Notes: generated by a model from the letters alone, not told the origin. 64,000 nucleotides of DNA from Paraburkholderia agricolaris (GCF_009455635.1 NZ_QPER01000002.1:1922001-1986000), one strand, 5' to 3'; numbered from the stretch's first letter, positions 34,919 to 44,541 are shown. Numbers and translations are program-made.

Positions 34919-36832
34919 TTACTCCAGCGCTGCCGCAACCAGTTCGGCGACGTCCAGCACTTCCGGACGGGGGCCAACCACGCCTTCGAGCATCGCCGTG
35001 CAATTCGGGCAGCCCACCGCAACGATCTCGGCGCCTATCGTGCGGGCGTCGTCGATACGGATGTCCGGAATGCGTTTCTTGCCGGGAATGTCGGTCAACG
35101 GCGCACCGCCACCGCCTCCGCAGCACCGTCCGCGCAGGCCGTTGCGTTCCATTTCGACCACCTTGATGCCGATGCTCTTCAGCAACCGGCGCGGTGCTTC
35201 GGTCTCGCCGTTATAGCGGCCCAGATAGCACGGGTCGTGATACGTGATCTTGCGGTCCGCGAACGCGGCAACCGCCTTGGGCGACAGCTTGCCGCTCGCC
35301 ACCAGTTCTTCGATCAGCGCGGTATGGTGCTGCACCTCGTAGAAACCACCGAGTGCGCGGTATTCGTTGCGTAGGCTGTGCAGCACGTGCGGATCGGCGG
35401 TAACGATCTTGCGGAATGCGTACTGCGAGAGCGTGCCGATCAGTTTCGCTGCGAGTTGCTGGAAAGTGGCTTCTTCGCCCAGACGCCGGGCCGTGTCGCC
35501 GGTATCGGTTTCGACGCCACCGAGCACCGCGTAGTCGATTCCCGCCCGATTCAGCACCTTGACCAGCGCGCGCAACGTACGCTGATAGCGCATGTCGAAC
35601 GCACCTTCGCCGGCGATCAGCAGCACATCTACCGGGCGCCCGGGTTGCGCGACCTGGACTTGCAGATCGACGGCCCAGTCGTAACGCGCACCGATGTCAT
35701 AACCGTTCGAACTGCCGGTCTCACGCAGATTCGCGAGCGTGATGGGGCCTTTGCCAGGTACGTTGCCTTCGACCAACGTCTGGTTGCGGCGCATATCCAC
35801 AATCGCGTCGACGTGCTCGATCAACATCGGGCATTCCTGCACGCAGGCACGGCAGGTGGTGCACGACCACAAGGTATCCGCTTCGATCAGGCTCGACACG
35901 AGCGGTTTGCCCGGCGCACCGCCGTGTTTGCCAACGGGAATGCCGGGGGTCGGACTGCCCGCGTAGGCCTCGTCCGTGCCGCCGACCATGCCGGTGACCA
36001 GATCCTGAATCAGCTTCTTCGGATTGAGCGGCTGCCCAGCGGCAAACGCGGGGCATGCCGCTTCGCACTTGCCGCACTGCACGCAGGCGTCGAAGCTCAG
36101 CAACTGGTTCCAGCGGAATTCGACCGGTTTGCCCACGCCGTATTCCTTCGCGTCAAGCTGCGGCACCTTCAATGCGGTCGGCGGCACGACGTCGTTGTCG
36201 TTACGCTCGGCGAAGCGCTCCTGACGCGGGTGAAACGCGAGGTGCAGCAGACCGGCGAGCGCATGCTTCATCGGGCCGCCGCGTGCTGCGCCGAACGTCA
36301 TCGTGAACGCGCCCACCGCGATCAGCAGCGCGACGATAATTGCGAGCGCTCCCGACATCGCCGCGGCCGGCAGCGCGATAAACAACGCCAAGCCGAGCGC
36401 GAACGACCCGAGCAGCAGCGGCAGATGATCCCAGGGTCCGCGGGAGAGTCTTGCCGGCACGGCCTTCGCACCATGCCGCCGGCGCCAGACGAACACTGCG
36501 CCGACCAGCATCACCAGCGCCGCCAGAAAGATCAGCTTGTCGAGCCACGGCGAATAGATCGCGAGACCATAGTTGACGAACACCAGCGCCATCGCCAGGA
36601 TCGCGCCGCCCGCGGTCGCCACGTGCGTCTTCGCGATGTACGGGTCGCGCGCAACCACATGGTGCAGGTCGACAAAGTAACGCTTCGGAATTGCCAGCAG
36701 ATTGGTCCAGCCGTACGCGCCCGCCGCCGTGGCGCGGCCTTCGCGCCAGTACGCGGCGCGCTTGACGAGCGCGAACGCCAGACCCGCCACCGACAACCAC
36801 AACAGGACGGTGATGACAAACACGGGGCTCAT
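34919..36832 (-). CDS. dgcB: Dimethylglycine catabolism iron-sulfur membrane protein DgcB
   Basis: About 637 residues from ATG 36832 (MSPVFVITVLLWLSVAG), 2 bp after dgcA. Six or so N-terminal membrane spans, two 4Fe-4S ferredoxin motifs (CVQCGKCEAACP and CTTCRACVQECP, about residues 250-330), then two CCG domains (CYLGRYNG with RCCGGGGG, and CPNC) as in HdrD/GlpC proteins. It likely connects DgcA and the ETF to the respiratory chain in the inner membrane. The role of dgcB is known from Pseudomonas mutants; the electron path is inferred. Confidence 0.93.
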   Translation of the reverse strand: MSPVFVITVLLWLSVAGLAFALVKRAAYWREGRATAAGAYGWTNLLAIPKRYFVDLHHVVARDPYIAKTHVATAGGAILAMALVFVNYGLAIYSPWLDKLIFLAALVMLVGAVFVWRRRHGAKAVPARLSRGPWDHLPLLLGSFALGLALFIALPAAAMSGALAIIVALLIAVGAFTMTFGAARGGPMKHALAGLLHLAFHPRQERFAERNDNDVVPPTALKVPQLDAKEYGVGKPVEFRWNQLLSFDACVQCGKCEAACPAFAAGQPLNPKKLIQDLVTGMVGGTDEAYAGSPTPGIPVGKHGGAPGKPLVSSLIEADTLWSCTTCRACVQECPMLIEHVDAIVDMRRNQTLVEGNVPGKGPITLANLRETGSSNGYDIGARYDWAVDLQVQVAQPGRPVDVLLIAGEGAFDMRYQRTLRALVKVLNRAGIDYAVLGGVETDTGDTARRLGEEATFQQLAAKLIGTLSQYAFRKIVTADPHVLHSLRNEYRALGGFYEVQHHTALIEELVASGKLSPKAVAAFADRKITYHDPCYLGRYNGETEAPRRLLKSIGIKVVEMERNGLRGRCCGGGGGAPLTDIPGKKRIPDIRIDDARTIGAEIVAVGCPNCTAMLEGVVGPRPEVLDVAELVAAALE

Positions 36833-36834
36833 CG

Positions 36835-38898
36835 TCAGAAATCCTTGCAAAGGCGCAGCGCGTCGTAGATCGCGCCGTGAATGTTGTGCATGGAAATGCA
36901 GTCGCCGACGCGGAACAGCAGGAAGCGGCCGTTGCCGAGTTCTTCGCTGAGCGACGGTTGCGGCTCGGACGCGAAGAGCTTGTGCACATCCACCTGGCCG
37001 CGATTCACCGATTCGGGCTTGAGCGCCCAGTAGAGCTGGTCGTTCGGCGTGCTGCCGTTCTCGATCACCACCTGATCGACCGCGCGCTCTTCCTGCTCTT
37101 CGGTGTACTCGTTGCGGATCACGGCGATCTTCTTGCCGTCTTCCTCGTAGACCTTGTCGAGCCAGTAGTTCGGCGTATGAATCACGCCTTGCGCGTAGAG
37201 GCGGCGATAGAAGATCGGGAACGTGGTGCCGCCGACGTCATCGGCGACCTTCACGTCAGGCGTCACGATCTCGACGTTCGAGCCGCGGCTCGACATGAAA
37301 TCCGCGACGCCCGCACCGGCGTGGGTGCTGACGCCGTCATACACCAGCACGTTCTTGCCCGGTTCGACCTTGCCCGACAGCACGTCCCATGAACTGACCG
37401 CGAGCCCCTCTTCGACACCCCATGCCGCGACTTGCGACGTGAACGACGAACCGCCCGTGGCCAGCACGACGATGTCCGGTTTCTCGGCCATGATGGTTTT
37501 TTCGTCGGCGGCAACCCCGAGGCGGCGATCGACGCCAAGACGCTTCGTCTCCATATCGAACCAGCGCACAATGCCTGCCATCTGCTCGCGTTGTGGCGCT
37601 TTCGCCGCCAGCATGATCTGGCCGCCCACGTAGTCGTTCTTCTCGAACAGCACCACGTCATGACCGCGCGATTTCGCCACGCGCGCCGCCTCCAGTCCGG
37701 CCGGCCCCGCACCGACCACGACCACTTTGCGCTTCGGCCCACGCGTCTTCGCGATCACGTGCGGCATGGTTTCTTCACGCGAGGTCGCGGCGTTCTGCAC
37801 GCACAGCACGTCCAGTCCGTTGTACTGGCGGTCGATGCAATAGTTCGCGCCGACGCATTGCTTGATCTCGTCCTCGCGGCCATCGCGAATCTTGATGACC
37901 ATATGCGGATCGGCGATCTGCGCGCGCGTCATACCGACCAGATCGACCATGCCACTCGCCAGCAGGCGCTCCGCCTGACCCGCGTCGCGAATACTTTGCG
38001 CGTGCATTACCGGCAATTTCACCACCGACTTGATCCCCGCCGCGAGATGCACGAACGGTTCGGGCGGCAGCGCCATCGGCGGCATGCAGTTCGCCAGCGT
38101 GTTGTGCGTATCCGCGCCGGAACCGATCACACCGAGGTAATCGATCAGGCCGGTTTCGCTCATCGCCTGGGCGATCTCTTTCAGTTGCTCGTGATCGAGA
38201 CCGTCCTCGTGGAATTCATCGCCGCACATGCGCAGACCGACGCAGAAATCCGCGCCCACCGCTTCGCGCACGGCCTTCAACACTTCGGTGCCGAAACGCA
38301 GACGGTTTTCGAGCGAGCCGCCCCATTCGTCGGTGCGGAAATTCGTGCGCGGACTCCAGAACTGATCGATCAGATGCTGGTGGGCCGCCGAAATCTCGAT
38401 GCCGTCCATCCCCGCGTCCTTCACGCGCTTCGCGGCCGCGGCAAAGTCCGAGATGATGCGGCGAATCTCTTCCACTTCAATGATCTTCGCGTTGCCGCGA
38501 TGCACCGGCTCGCGCACGCCGGAAGGCGACATCAGATGCGGCCAGTGTTCGCCATGAAACGCCGAACGGCGGCCCATATGCGTCGCCTGAATCATGATCT
38601 TCGCGCCATGCCGGTGCATCGCTTCGGCCAGCCGCGCGAGCGGATCGACGATCTTGTCGGTCGAGAGATTCACCGACTTCCACCAGCCTTGCGGGCTGTC
38701 GATCGACACCGGGCTCGAACCACCGCACACGGCAAGGCCGACGCCACCCTTGGCCTTCTCTTCGTAGTAACGGATATAACGGTCGCCGGGCAGACCACCC
38801 GGCTCCGCATACACCTCCGCGTGCGCGGTGCTGACAATGCGGTTGCGCAGTGTCAGCTGGTTCAGCGTGAGAGGCTTGAAAAGGTTCGGGTAACGCAT
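36835..38898 (-). CDS. dgcA: Dimethylglycine demethylase subunit DgcA
   Basis: About 687 residues from ATG 38898 (MRYPNLFKPLTLNQLTLRNR); the frame continues upstream but that part overlaps DUF5943. N-terminal Old-Yellow-Enzyme barrel with FMN (AEVYAEPGGLPGDRYIRYYEE, then AAHQHLIDQFWSPRTN), then an FAD/NAD-type domain (KVVVVGAGPAGLEAARVAKS, about residue 390). The iron-sulfur motif reads QCVGANYCIDRQ plus LCVQNAA: three of the four cysteines of trimethylamine-dehydrogenase relatives are present, the second being Ala. Converts dimethylglycine to sarcosine together with DgcB. Confidence 0.94.
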   Translation of the reverse strand: MRYPNLFKPLTLNQLTLRNRIVSTAHAEVYAEPGGLPGDRYIRYYEEKAKGGVGLAVCGGSSPVSIDSPQGWWKSVNLSTDKIVDPLARLAEAMHRHGAKIMIQATHMGRRSAFHGEHWPHLMSPSGVREPVHRGNAKIIEVEEIRRIISDFAAAAKRVKDAGMDGIEISAAHQHLIDQFWSPRTNFRTDEWGGSLENRLRFGTEVLKAVREAVGADFCVGLRMCGDEFHEDGLDHEQLKEIAQAMSETGLIDYLGVIGSGADTHNTLANCMPPMALPPEPFVHLAAGIKSVVKLPVMHAQSIRDAGQAERLLASGMVDLVGMTRAQIADPHMVIKIRDGREDEIKQCVGANYCIDRQYNGLDVLCVQNAATSREETMPHVIAKTRGPKRKVVVVGAGPAGLEAARVAKSRGHDVVLFEKNDYVGGQIMLAAKAPQREQMAGIVRWFDMETKRLGVDRRLGVAADEKTIMAEKPDIVVLATGGSSFTSQVAAWGVEEGLAVSSWDVLSGKVEPGKNVLVYDGVSTHAGAGVADFMSSRGSNVEIVTPDVKVADDVGGTTFPIFYRRLYAQGVIHTPNYWLDKVYEEDGKKIAVIRNEYTEEQEERAVDQVVIENGSTPNDQLYWALKPESVNRGQVDVHKLFASEPQPSLSEELGNGRFLLFRVGDCISMHNIHGAIYDALRLCKDF

Positions 38899-38950
38899 CG
38901 CGATCGACCTCGGAATGAATAGGCAGTGTGCGGCTTGGTGCGCGTTGCGG

Positions 38951-39487
38951 TTACGACGCGAGCGGCGCCACTTCGAACACGCAGTGATCGTGGCCTTCGG
39001 CCGCGCAGCGCGCTTCCTGCGAATGGGACGGCGGACCCTTGCGCTGCCCAGCCGGCGCGGTATCGTTGACCCAGTCCATCGCGCCCGCGAACCAGCCCGC
39101 GAACATGTAGCAAAGCTTGCCCTCCTTGCCCGGCTGCGCGAGCACGAACGACGAGTGGTGCAATTCAATGCGGGCCCGCGAGCTGGACGGATCGGCTTCC
39201 GTGATCTTGAAGAGACCCCAGCCGCGTTGCGACAGACGGTTCAGGTAGTGCTCGAACACCGCCATGCCGGCAATGCCGTGCTGTTTTGCTTCCTTGTCGC
39301 ACCAGAAATATGCGGACTTGTAGCCGGCCTTGTAGAGAATCCCGGCGTACGCGTCGCGGCCGAGTGCTTCCTCGACGGCCGTGTGATTGTTCGTGAAGAA
39401 GTGGCGCGGCACGTACAGCATCGGCAGCGCATCAGTAGTCCAGACGCCGGTGTTCGGATCGACGTCGATAGGCAGTTGGGGTTGCAT
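38951..39487 (-). CDS. DUF5943 / 4-vinyl-reductase-like (V4R) protein
   Basis: 178 residues, no signal peptide. The C-terminal part, with SHSQEARCAAEGHDHCVFEV, has the Cys-x-x-x-Gly-His-x-x-Cys pattern of V4R small-ligand or metal-binding domains; the middle holds GWGLFKITEADPSSSRARIELHHSSFVLA-like text (quoted in part). A protein of this kind sits at the same position in Pseudomonas betaine operons, but its job is not established. Between dgcA (52 bp) and the dipeptidase (44 bp), so it is part of the operon. Confidence 0.8.
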   Translation of the reverse strand: MQPQLPIDVDPNTGVWTTDALPMLYVPRHFFTNNHTAVEEALGRDAYAGILYKAGYKSAYFWCDKEAKQHGIAGMAVFEHYLNRLSQRGWGLFKITEADPSSSRARIELHHSSFVLAQPGKEGKLCYMFAGWFAGAMDWVNDTAPAGQRKGPPSHSQEARCAAEGHDHCVFEVAPLAS

Positions 39488-39531
39488 GTGGGGGCTCCGT
39501 TTTTATAGGTTCAAGTTCGGTGAATGAAGAA

Positions 39532-40503
39532 TCAGACCTTCCACACTTCGCCGAACACCCGCACCCAGTTTTCACCCATGATCTTCTTGATGCGGGTTTC
39601 GCTCCAGCCGGCACGCTCCATCGCGGCGGTCAGGTTCGGAAACTCGCCAATCGTGCGAATGCCTTCCGGGTTCACCACCTTGCCGAAGTTCGTCAGTTGG
39701 CGATAACGGCCCTTATCGTGCGTGATCCAGTCGAAGAACTCGGTGCTATAGCCTTGCGTGAAGTCCGTGCCGATACCGACCTGATCTTCGCCGATCAGAT
39801 TCACCACGTATTCGATTGCTTCGATATAGTCTTCGACGGTCGCGTCCGGGCCGCGCTTCAGGAACGGGGCGAACATCGTCACGCCGACGAATCCGCCTGC
39901 GTCGGCGATCTCTTTCAGCTGCTCGTCGCTCTTGTTGCGCGGATGCTCTTTCAGCCCCGACGGGCAGCAATGCGAGTAGCACACCGGCTTGTTCGAGGCC
40001 GCGATCGCCTCAGACGACGTCTTGCCGCCCACATGCGAGAGATCGACCATGATGCCGACGCGGTTCATCTCCTGAATCACCTCGCGGCCATAGCCCGACA
40101 AACCGCCGTCGCGTTCATAGCAACCTGTGCCGACCAGGTTCTGCGTGTTGTAGCAAAGCTGGACCACGTTCACGCCAAGGTCTTTGAACGCCTCGATATA
40201 GCCGAGGTTGTCTTCGAACGCATGCGCGTTCTGAAAACCGAAAATGATGCCGGTCTTGTTCTCTTTCTTCGCGCGAAGGATGTCGTCGGTGGTGCGCACG
40301 AGCGTCAGGATTTCGCCGAACTCGCGGATCTGCTGCTTCATCTCGGCGATGTTGTCGACGGTCTTCTGGAAGCTTTCCCAGACCGACACCGTGCAGTTCA
40401 CCGCGGTCACGCCGCCCTTGCGCATGTCTTCGAACACCGAGCGCTCGAACTTCGAAATGTTCAGACCGTCGATGATGATGCTGTTGTCGTGCAGAGTGCT
40501 CAT
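39532..40503 (-). CDS. Membrane-dipeptidase-family (M19) protein
   Basis: 323 residues. Renal-dipeptidase fold: IIIDGLNIS at the N-terminus, FQNAHAFEDNLGYIEAFKDLGV, VDLSHVGGKTSSEAIAASNKPVCYSHC (in parts) with zinc ligands His, and IGTDFTQGY with the metal Asp. The first zinc motif is unusual: the normal D-x-H-x-D reads D-G-L-N near residue 13, which hints at an altered metal centre. Conserved in betaine operons of Pseudomonas; its substrate there is unknown. 18 bp after glyA. Confidence 0.85.
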   Translation of the reverse strand: MSTLHDNSIIIDGLNISKFERSVFEDMRKGGVTAVNCTVSVWESFQKTVDNIAEMKQQIREFGEILTLVRTTDDILRAKKENKTGIIFGFQNAHAFEDNLGYIEAFKDLGVNVVQLCYNTQNLVGTGCYERDGGLSGYGREVIQEMNRVGIMVDLSHVGGKTSSEAIAASNKPVCYSHCCPSGLKEHPRNKSDEQLKEIADAGGFVGVTMFAPFLKRGPDATVEDYIEAIEYVVNLIGEDQVGIGTDFTQGYSTEFFDWITHDKGRYRQLTNFGKVVNPEGIRTIGEFPNLTAAMERAGWSETRIKKIMGENWVRVFGEVWKV

Positions 40504-40521
40504 CGTTTGCTCCAGGCGTGC

Positions 40522-41796
40522 TTAGTAGATGGGAAAGCGTTCGCACAGCGCGAAAATCTCGCGGCGCACGCGTTGTTCGGTGGCGGCATGACCTTCCGGG
40601 TGATCTCGCAGCGCGTCGAACACCTCGACGATCAGCCGCCCGACTTCGCGGAACTCGCTCACGCCGAAGCCGCGCGTCGTGGCCGCCGGTGTGCCGAGGC
40701 GAACGCCGGAGGTGACGGTCGGCTTCTCGCTGTCGAAAGGAATACCGTTCTTGTTGCAGGTGATGCCCGCGCGTTCCAGCGCCTGCTCGACCTGATTGCC
40801 CTTGAGGCCCTTTGGACGAAGATCGACCAGCAACAGATGGTTATCCGTGCCGCCCGTCACCAGATCGACGCCGCCCGCTTTCAGCACCTCGCCGAGCACC
40901 TTCGCATTGGCCAGCACGTTGTCGATGTAGGTCTTGAAGCCCGGTTGCAGCGCCTCGCCGAACGCCACCGCCTTGCCGGCGATCACATGCATCAGCGGGC
41001 CGCCTTGCAGGCCGGGGAACACGGCAGAGTTGATCTTTTTGGCAATCTCTTCGTCATTCGTCAGGACAAAGCCGCCTCGCGGACCGCGCAACGTCTTGTG
41101 CGTGGTCGACGTAACGACGTGTGCGTGCTCGACCGGATTCTGGTGACGCCCGGCCGCGATCACCCCGGCGATGTGTGCCATATCCACCATCAGCTTCGCG
41201 CCCACACCGTCGGCGATCGCGCGCAGCCGGGCGAAATCCAGTTCACGCGGATAAGCCGAGAAGCCGGCGATCAGCAGCGCCGGTTTATGCTGCTGCGCGA
41301 GTTCCTCGATCTGCTCGTAATCGATCAGCATCGTGTCGCGATTCACGCCGTACTGGACCGCGTTGAACCACTTGCCCGACATCGCCGGCTTGGCGCCGTG
41401 GGTCAGGTGGCCGCCGGCATCGAGCGACATGCCGAGCACCGTGTCGCCGGGCTTGACCAGCGCGAGCATCACCGCTCCGTTAGCCTGGGCGCCCGAATGC
41501 GGCTGCACGTTGGCGAATTTCGCGTTGAACAGTTGCTTGATCCGGTCGAGGGCCAGCGTTTCGATCACGTCGGCGTATTCGCAACCACCGTAGTAGCGCT
41601 TGCCCGGATACCCTTCCGCGTACTTGTTGGTCAGCACCGAACCCTGCGCTTCGAGCACCGCGCGCGACACGATGTTTTCCGACGCGATCAGTTCGACTTG
41701 CGACTGCTGGCGCTCCAGCTCTTTCAAAATGGCGCCGCGCACCGCCGCATCACGCGTGGCGAGCGATTCTTCGAAGAAAGGATTCGGGTTCGACAT
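40522..41796 (-). CDS. glyA: Serine hydroxymethyltransferase
   Basis: 424 residues, full length. PLP lysine in [16 protein letters not shown] (about residue 232), [14 protein letters not shown] and [14 protein letters not shown] near the N-terminus. It transfers a hydroxymethyl group from methylene-THF to glycine, giving serine. First gene of the ten-gene operon, so it is the catabolic glyA2-type copy that removes glycine and one-carbon units made by betaine demethylation. No clear Shine-Dalgarno sequence precedes ATG 41796. Confidence 0.95.
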   Translation of the reverse strand: MSNPNPFFEESLATRDAAVRGAILKELERQQSQVELIASENIVSRAVLEAQGSVLTNKYAEGYPGKRYYGGCEYADVIETLALDRIKQLFNAKFANVQPHSGAQANGAVMLALVKPGDTVLGMSLDAGGHLTHGAKPAMSGKWFNAVQYGVNRDTMLIDYEQIEELAQQHKPALLIAGFSAYPRELDFARLRAIADGVGAKLMVDMAHIAGVIAAGRHQNPVEHAHVVTSTTHKTLRGPRGGFVLTNDEEIAKKINSAVFPGLQGGPLMHVIAGKAVAFGEALQPGFKTYIDNVLANAKVLGEVLKAGGVDLVTGGTDNHLLLVDLRPKGLKGNQVEQALERAGITCNKNGIPFDSEKPTVTSGVRLGTPAATTRGFGVSEFREVGRLIVEVFDALRDHPEGHAATEQRVRREIFALCERFPIY

Positions 41797-42227
41797 GGTA
41801 GGTCCGTGAGGAGGTTGGCGATGGGCCGCAAGCGGCTCTCGGGCGGGCTAACAAGCCCTGCTGTCACCGCTCTGCATTGGGTCTATTCTTGACGTTAGCC
41901 CCGCGCGCCAATTTACGAATTCAGACGCGTTCTTTGCCTTTTCCGCCATTCGCGTCCTTTTTCGACAAGTCGCGATGAGAGGTTTCGAACGGTCGTTAGC
42001 GATTCGCGTTTTTGCTGCACTGCAACTGACCGTCGTGCGCGGTTCGGGTGCGTAGGCGGGCGCTGACGGCTCCGTTCTGGTGCCGTTTGTTTAGCTATCC
42101 GTCTTTATTGATGGGCAACTGAGGGTTTAGCCTGATGGCACGTTAGTTGCGCCCGTCCTCAAAATTGCAGCAGTCGCTGCTCCCCACGGCGACGCGACAT
42201 TACAGATTCGAAGGAATCATTTCCCCC
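41797..42227. promoter_or_regulatory. Divergent control region, glyA operon / GATase1-AraC regulator
   Basis: 431 bp with no gene. It must contain the promoters for the leftward betaine operon and the rightward regulator. ATTCGCGT occurs at 41948-41955 and 42002-42009. The ordered words TTTTCGACA (41959-41967), TCGCGATG (41970-41977) and TCGAAC (41985-41990) also occur, in the same order, in the sdaA/AraC control region at 57409-57450. They are candidates for binding by a GbdR-type protein. No clear sigma-70 consensus was found. Confidence 0.4.
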
Positions 42228-43223
42228 ATGTCCACCGATCGCACGGCGTCGTTGTCGCACTTTGCATTCATGCCGGTGCCGAACTTCACGATGATCGCGT
42301 TTACCAACGCGATCGAAGTTCTCCGCATGGCGAACTACCTGACAGGGCAAACACTTTACCGCTGGTCGATCGTGAGCCCCACAGGCGGCCCGGTGACGGC
42401 GAGCAATGGCCTCGCGGTCGATACCGGACCGGTCGAATGCGTCGGTCAACCGGATATCGTATTCGTGGTTGGCGGTATCGACGTGCAGCGCGCGACCACC
42501 GCCGAGCATCTGATCGCACTGCGCCGCTTCGCCCGCATGGGCAGCGTGCTCGGCAGCCTGTGCACCGGCACTTACGCGCTGGCGCGTGCCGGCTTGCTGG
42601 CCGGTTACGCGTGTGCGATTCACTGGGAAAACATGTCGGCGCTCAAGGAGGAGTTTCCCGACACGCGCTTTCTGAAAGAACTGTTCGTGATCGATCGCGA
42701 TCGCGTGACCTGCACGGGCGGTGTCGCCCCGCTCGACATGATGCTCAACCTGATCGCGCCGCGCGTCGGCACGGCACGGGTCACGCAGATCGCCGAGCAG
42801 TTCATCGTCGAACATGTGCGCGATACGAGCGCACAACAGAAAATGCCGCTGGTGGCGCGGCTCGGTTCGGCCAACAAGTCGCTCTTCGAAGTGATCGCGC
42901 TGATGGAGAACAATATCGAAGAGCCGCTTTCGCGCGAAGAGCTCGCACGGCTCGCCGGCATGTCGCAACGGCAATTGCAGCGCCTGTTCCGCGAGCATCT
43001 GGGCATGACTCCCACGCATTACTATCTGACGCTGCGCCTGCGGCGCGCCCGTGAATTGCTGCTGCAGACCGACATGTCGATCATGCATATCACGATGGCT
43101 TGCGGCTTCCAGTCGGCTTGCCACTTCTCGAAGAGCTATCGCGACGCGTTCGGCACCGCGCCGACGCGCGAACGGCGCAAGCAGGCCCCCTCCCTCGCCG
43201 CCGCGCCTGTCATGGCGGCGTGA
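42228..43223 (+). CDS. GlxA-type AraC regulator, GbdR-like
   Basis: About 331 residues from ATG 42228. N-terminal DJ-1/GATase1-like domain (FMPVPNFTMIAFTNAIEVLRMANYL, in blocks; GSLCTGTYALARAGLLAG around 125) and C-terminal AraC double helix-turn-helix (LARLAGMSQRQLQRLFREHLG, YYLTLRLRRARELL, ITMACGFQSACHFSKSYRDAFG). This is the family of GbdR, SouR and CdhR, sensors of glycine betaine, sarcosine or carnitine. It is very similar to the protein at 59688-60686. Divergent from the ten-gene betaine operon, which it probably activates. Which of the two is the orthologue of GbdR cannot be decided here. Confidence 0.9.
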   Translation: MSTDRTASLSHFAFMPVPNFTMIAFTNAIEVLRMANYLTGQTLYRWSIVSPTGGPVTASNGLAVDTGPVECVGQPDIVFVVGGIDVQRATTAEHLIALRRFARMGSVLGSLCTGTYALARAGLLAGYACAIHWENMSALKEEFPDTRFLKELFVIDRDRVTCTGGVAPLDMMLNLIAPRVGTARVTQIAEQFIVEHVRDTSAQQKMPLVARLGSANKSLFEVIALMENNIEEPLSREELARLAGMSQRQLQRLFREHLGMTPTHYYLTLRLRRARELLLQTDMSIMHITMACGFQSACHFSKSYRDAFGTAPTRERRKQAPSLAAAPVMAA

Positions 43224-43341
43224 TTCGCGGTCGGCGTTTCAGTTAAAGGCGGCACGGCTGGCCAGACGTGCGCGCCGGATCGTATCGCCGTCGTTGTGCA
43301 TGCGTTGAAGAACAAACAAGGCATACACCGCGACGCCGACG

Positions 43342-44541
43342 TCAGGCCGCTTTCAACAGCCCATGCGGGTCGATCACAAACTTCTTCGGCGCACCGCCAT
43401 CAAATTGCCGGTAACCGTCCGGGGCCTGGTCGAGCGAAACGACCGTCACGTTGACGATATCCGCAATCGGCAAGCGGTCCCACAAGATCGCCTGCATCAG
43501 ATTGTGGTTGTACTTCATCACCGGTGTCTGCCCCGTGTGGAACGAGTGTGACTTGGCCCAGCCGAGACCGAAGCGGATGCTCAGACTGCCTTTGCGCGCA
43601 GCGGCGTCGGTGGCGCCCGGATCGTCCGTCACGTAAAGGCCCGGAATCCCGATCGCACCCGCGGCCCGGGTGATTTCCATCAGCGAATTGAGCACGGTGG
43701 CCGGCGCTTCCTCATGCGAACCGCTGCTGCCGTGACCGTGTGCCTCGAAGCCGACGCAGTCCACCGCGCAGTCCACTTCCGGCTTGCCGAGAATCTGTTC
43801 GATCTGCTCGCCGAGCGTAGCGTCCTTCGACAGGTCGATGGTCTGGAAACCCATCTTGCGAGCATGCGCGAGCCGCGCCTCGTTCATATCGCCAACGATC
43901 GTGCAGGCCGCGCCCAGCAAACGCGCGGAAGCGGCCGCCGCCATGCCCACCGGTCCGGCACCCGCAATGTAGACGGTCGCGCCAGGCTTCACGCCTGCCA
44001 TCACCGCGCCGTGATAGCCGGTCGGCAGAATGTCGGACAGGCACGTCAGATCGCGGATTTTCGACATCGCTTGCGCGTAGTCGGGGAATTTCAGCAGATT
44101 GAAGTCCGCGTACGGCACCAGCACGTACTCGGCCTGGCCGCCGATCCAGCCGCCCATGTCGACGTAGCCGTAGGCGCCGCCGGCCCGTGACGGATTCACG
44201 TTCAGGCACACGCCGGTATGTTGCGCCTTGCAGGTCGGGCAGCGTCCGCAAGCAACGTTGAAAGGCACCGACACCAGATCGCCGACCTTCAAGGTTTCGA
44301 CGTCGCGGCCCACCTCGATCACCTCGCCGGTGATCTCGTGACCGAGCACGAGGCCGACCTCGGCCGTCGTGCGGCCACGCACCATGTGCTGATCGGAACC
44401 GCAAATATTCGTGCTGACCACCTTCAGGATCACGCCATGGCCGATTGACCGGCCACGCGGATCGACCATCTTCGGAAAGTCGATCGATTGCACCTCCACC
44501 TTGCCCTGCCCTAGATACACGACACCGCGATTGCTGCTCAT
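43342..44541 (-). CDS. fdhA: Glutathione-independent formaldehyde dehydrogenase
   Basis: 399 residues, typical of FdhA. Zinc alcohol-dehydrogenase fold with catalytic zinc ligands Cys47 (NICGSDQH) and His68 (LGHEI), structural-zinc loop CGRCPTCKAQHTGVC and NAD motif VYIAGAGPVGMAAAA. It oxidises formaldehyde to formate with tightly bound NAD, removing the aldehyde released by GbcA and DgcA. It is convergent with the GbdR-like regulator gene and divergent from betI (253 bp between). GGAG ribosome site. GGCGCGCC occurs twice, 19 bp apart, just upstream (44567-44593). Confidence 0.95.
   Translation of the reverse strand: MSSNRGVVYLGQGKVEVQSIDFPKMVDPRGRSIGHGVILKVVSTNICGSDQHMVRGRTTAEVGLVLGHEITGEVIEVGRDVETLKVGDLVSVPFNVACGRCPTCKAQHTGVCLNVNPSRAGGAYGYVDMGGWIGGQAEYVLVPYADFNLLKFPDYAQAMSKIRDLTCLSDILPTGYHGAVMAGVKPGATVYIAGAGPVGMAAAASARLLGAACTIVGDMNEARLAHARKMGFQTIDLSKDATLGEQIEQILGKPEVDCAVDCVGFEAHGHGSSGSHEEAPATVLNSLMEITRAAGAIGIPGLYVTDDPGATDAAARKGSLSIRFGLGWAKSHSFHTGQTPVMKYNHNLMQAILWDRLPIADIVNVTVVSLDQAPDGYRQFDGGAPKKFVIDPHGLLKAA

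Noticed and set aside
38899..39168. Longer N-terminus of dgcA
   Set aside because: The extra part is Arg/Ser-rich, overlaps the DUF5943 gene, and DgcA proteins start at MRYPNLF.
39520..41892. 790-codon open frame on the plus strand
   Set aside because: It lies opposite glyA and the dipeptidase, both clear genes. The Arg/His/Ala-rich translation with no domain is a GC-rich antisense shadow.
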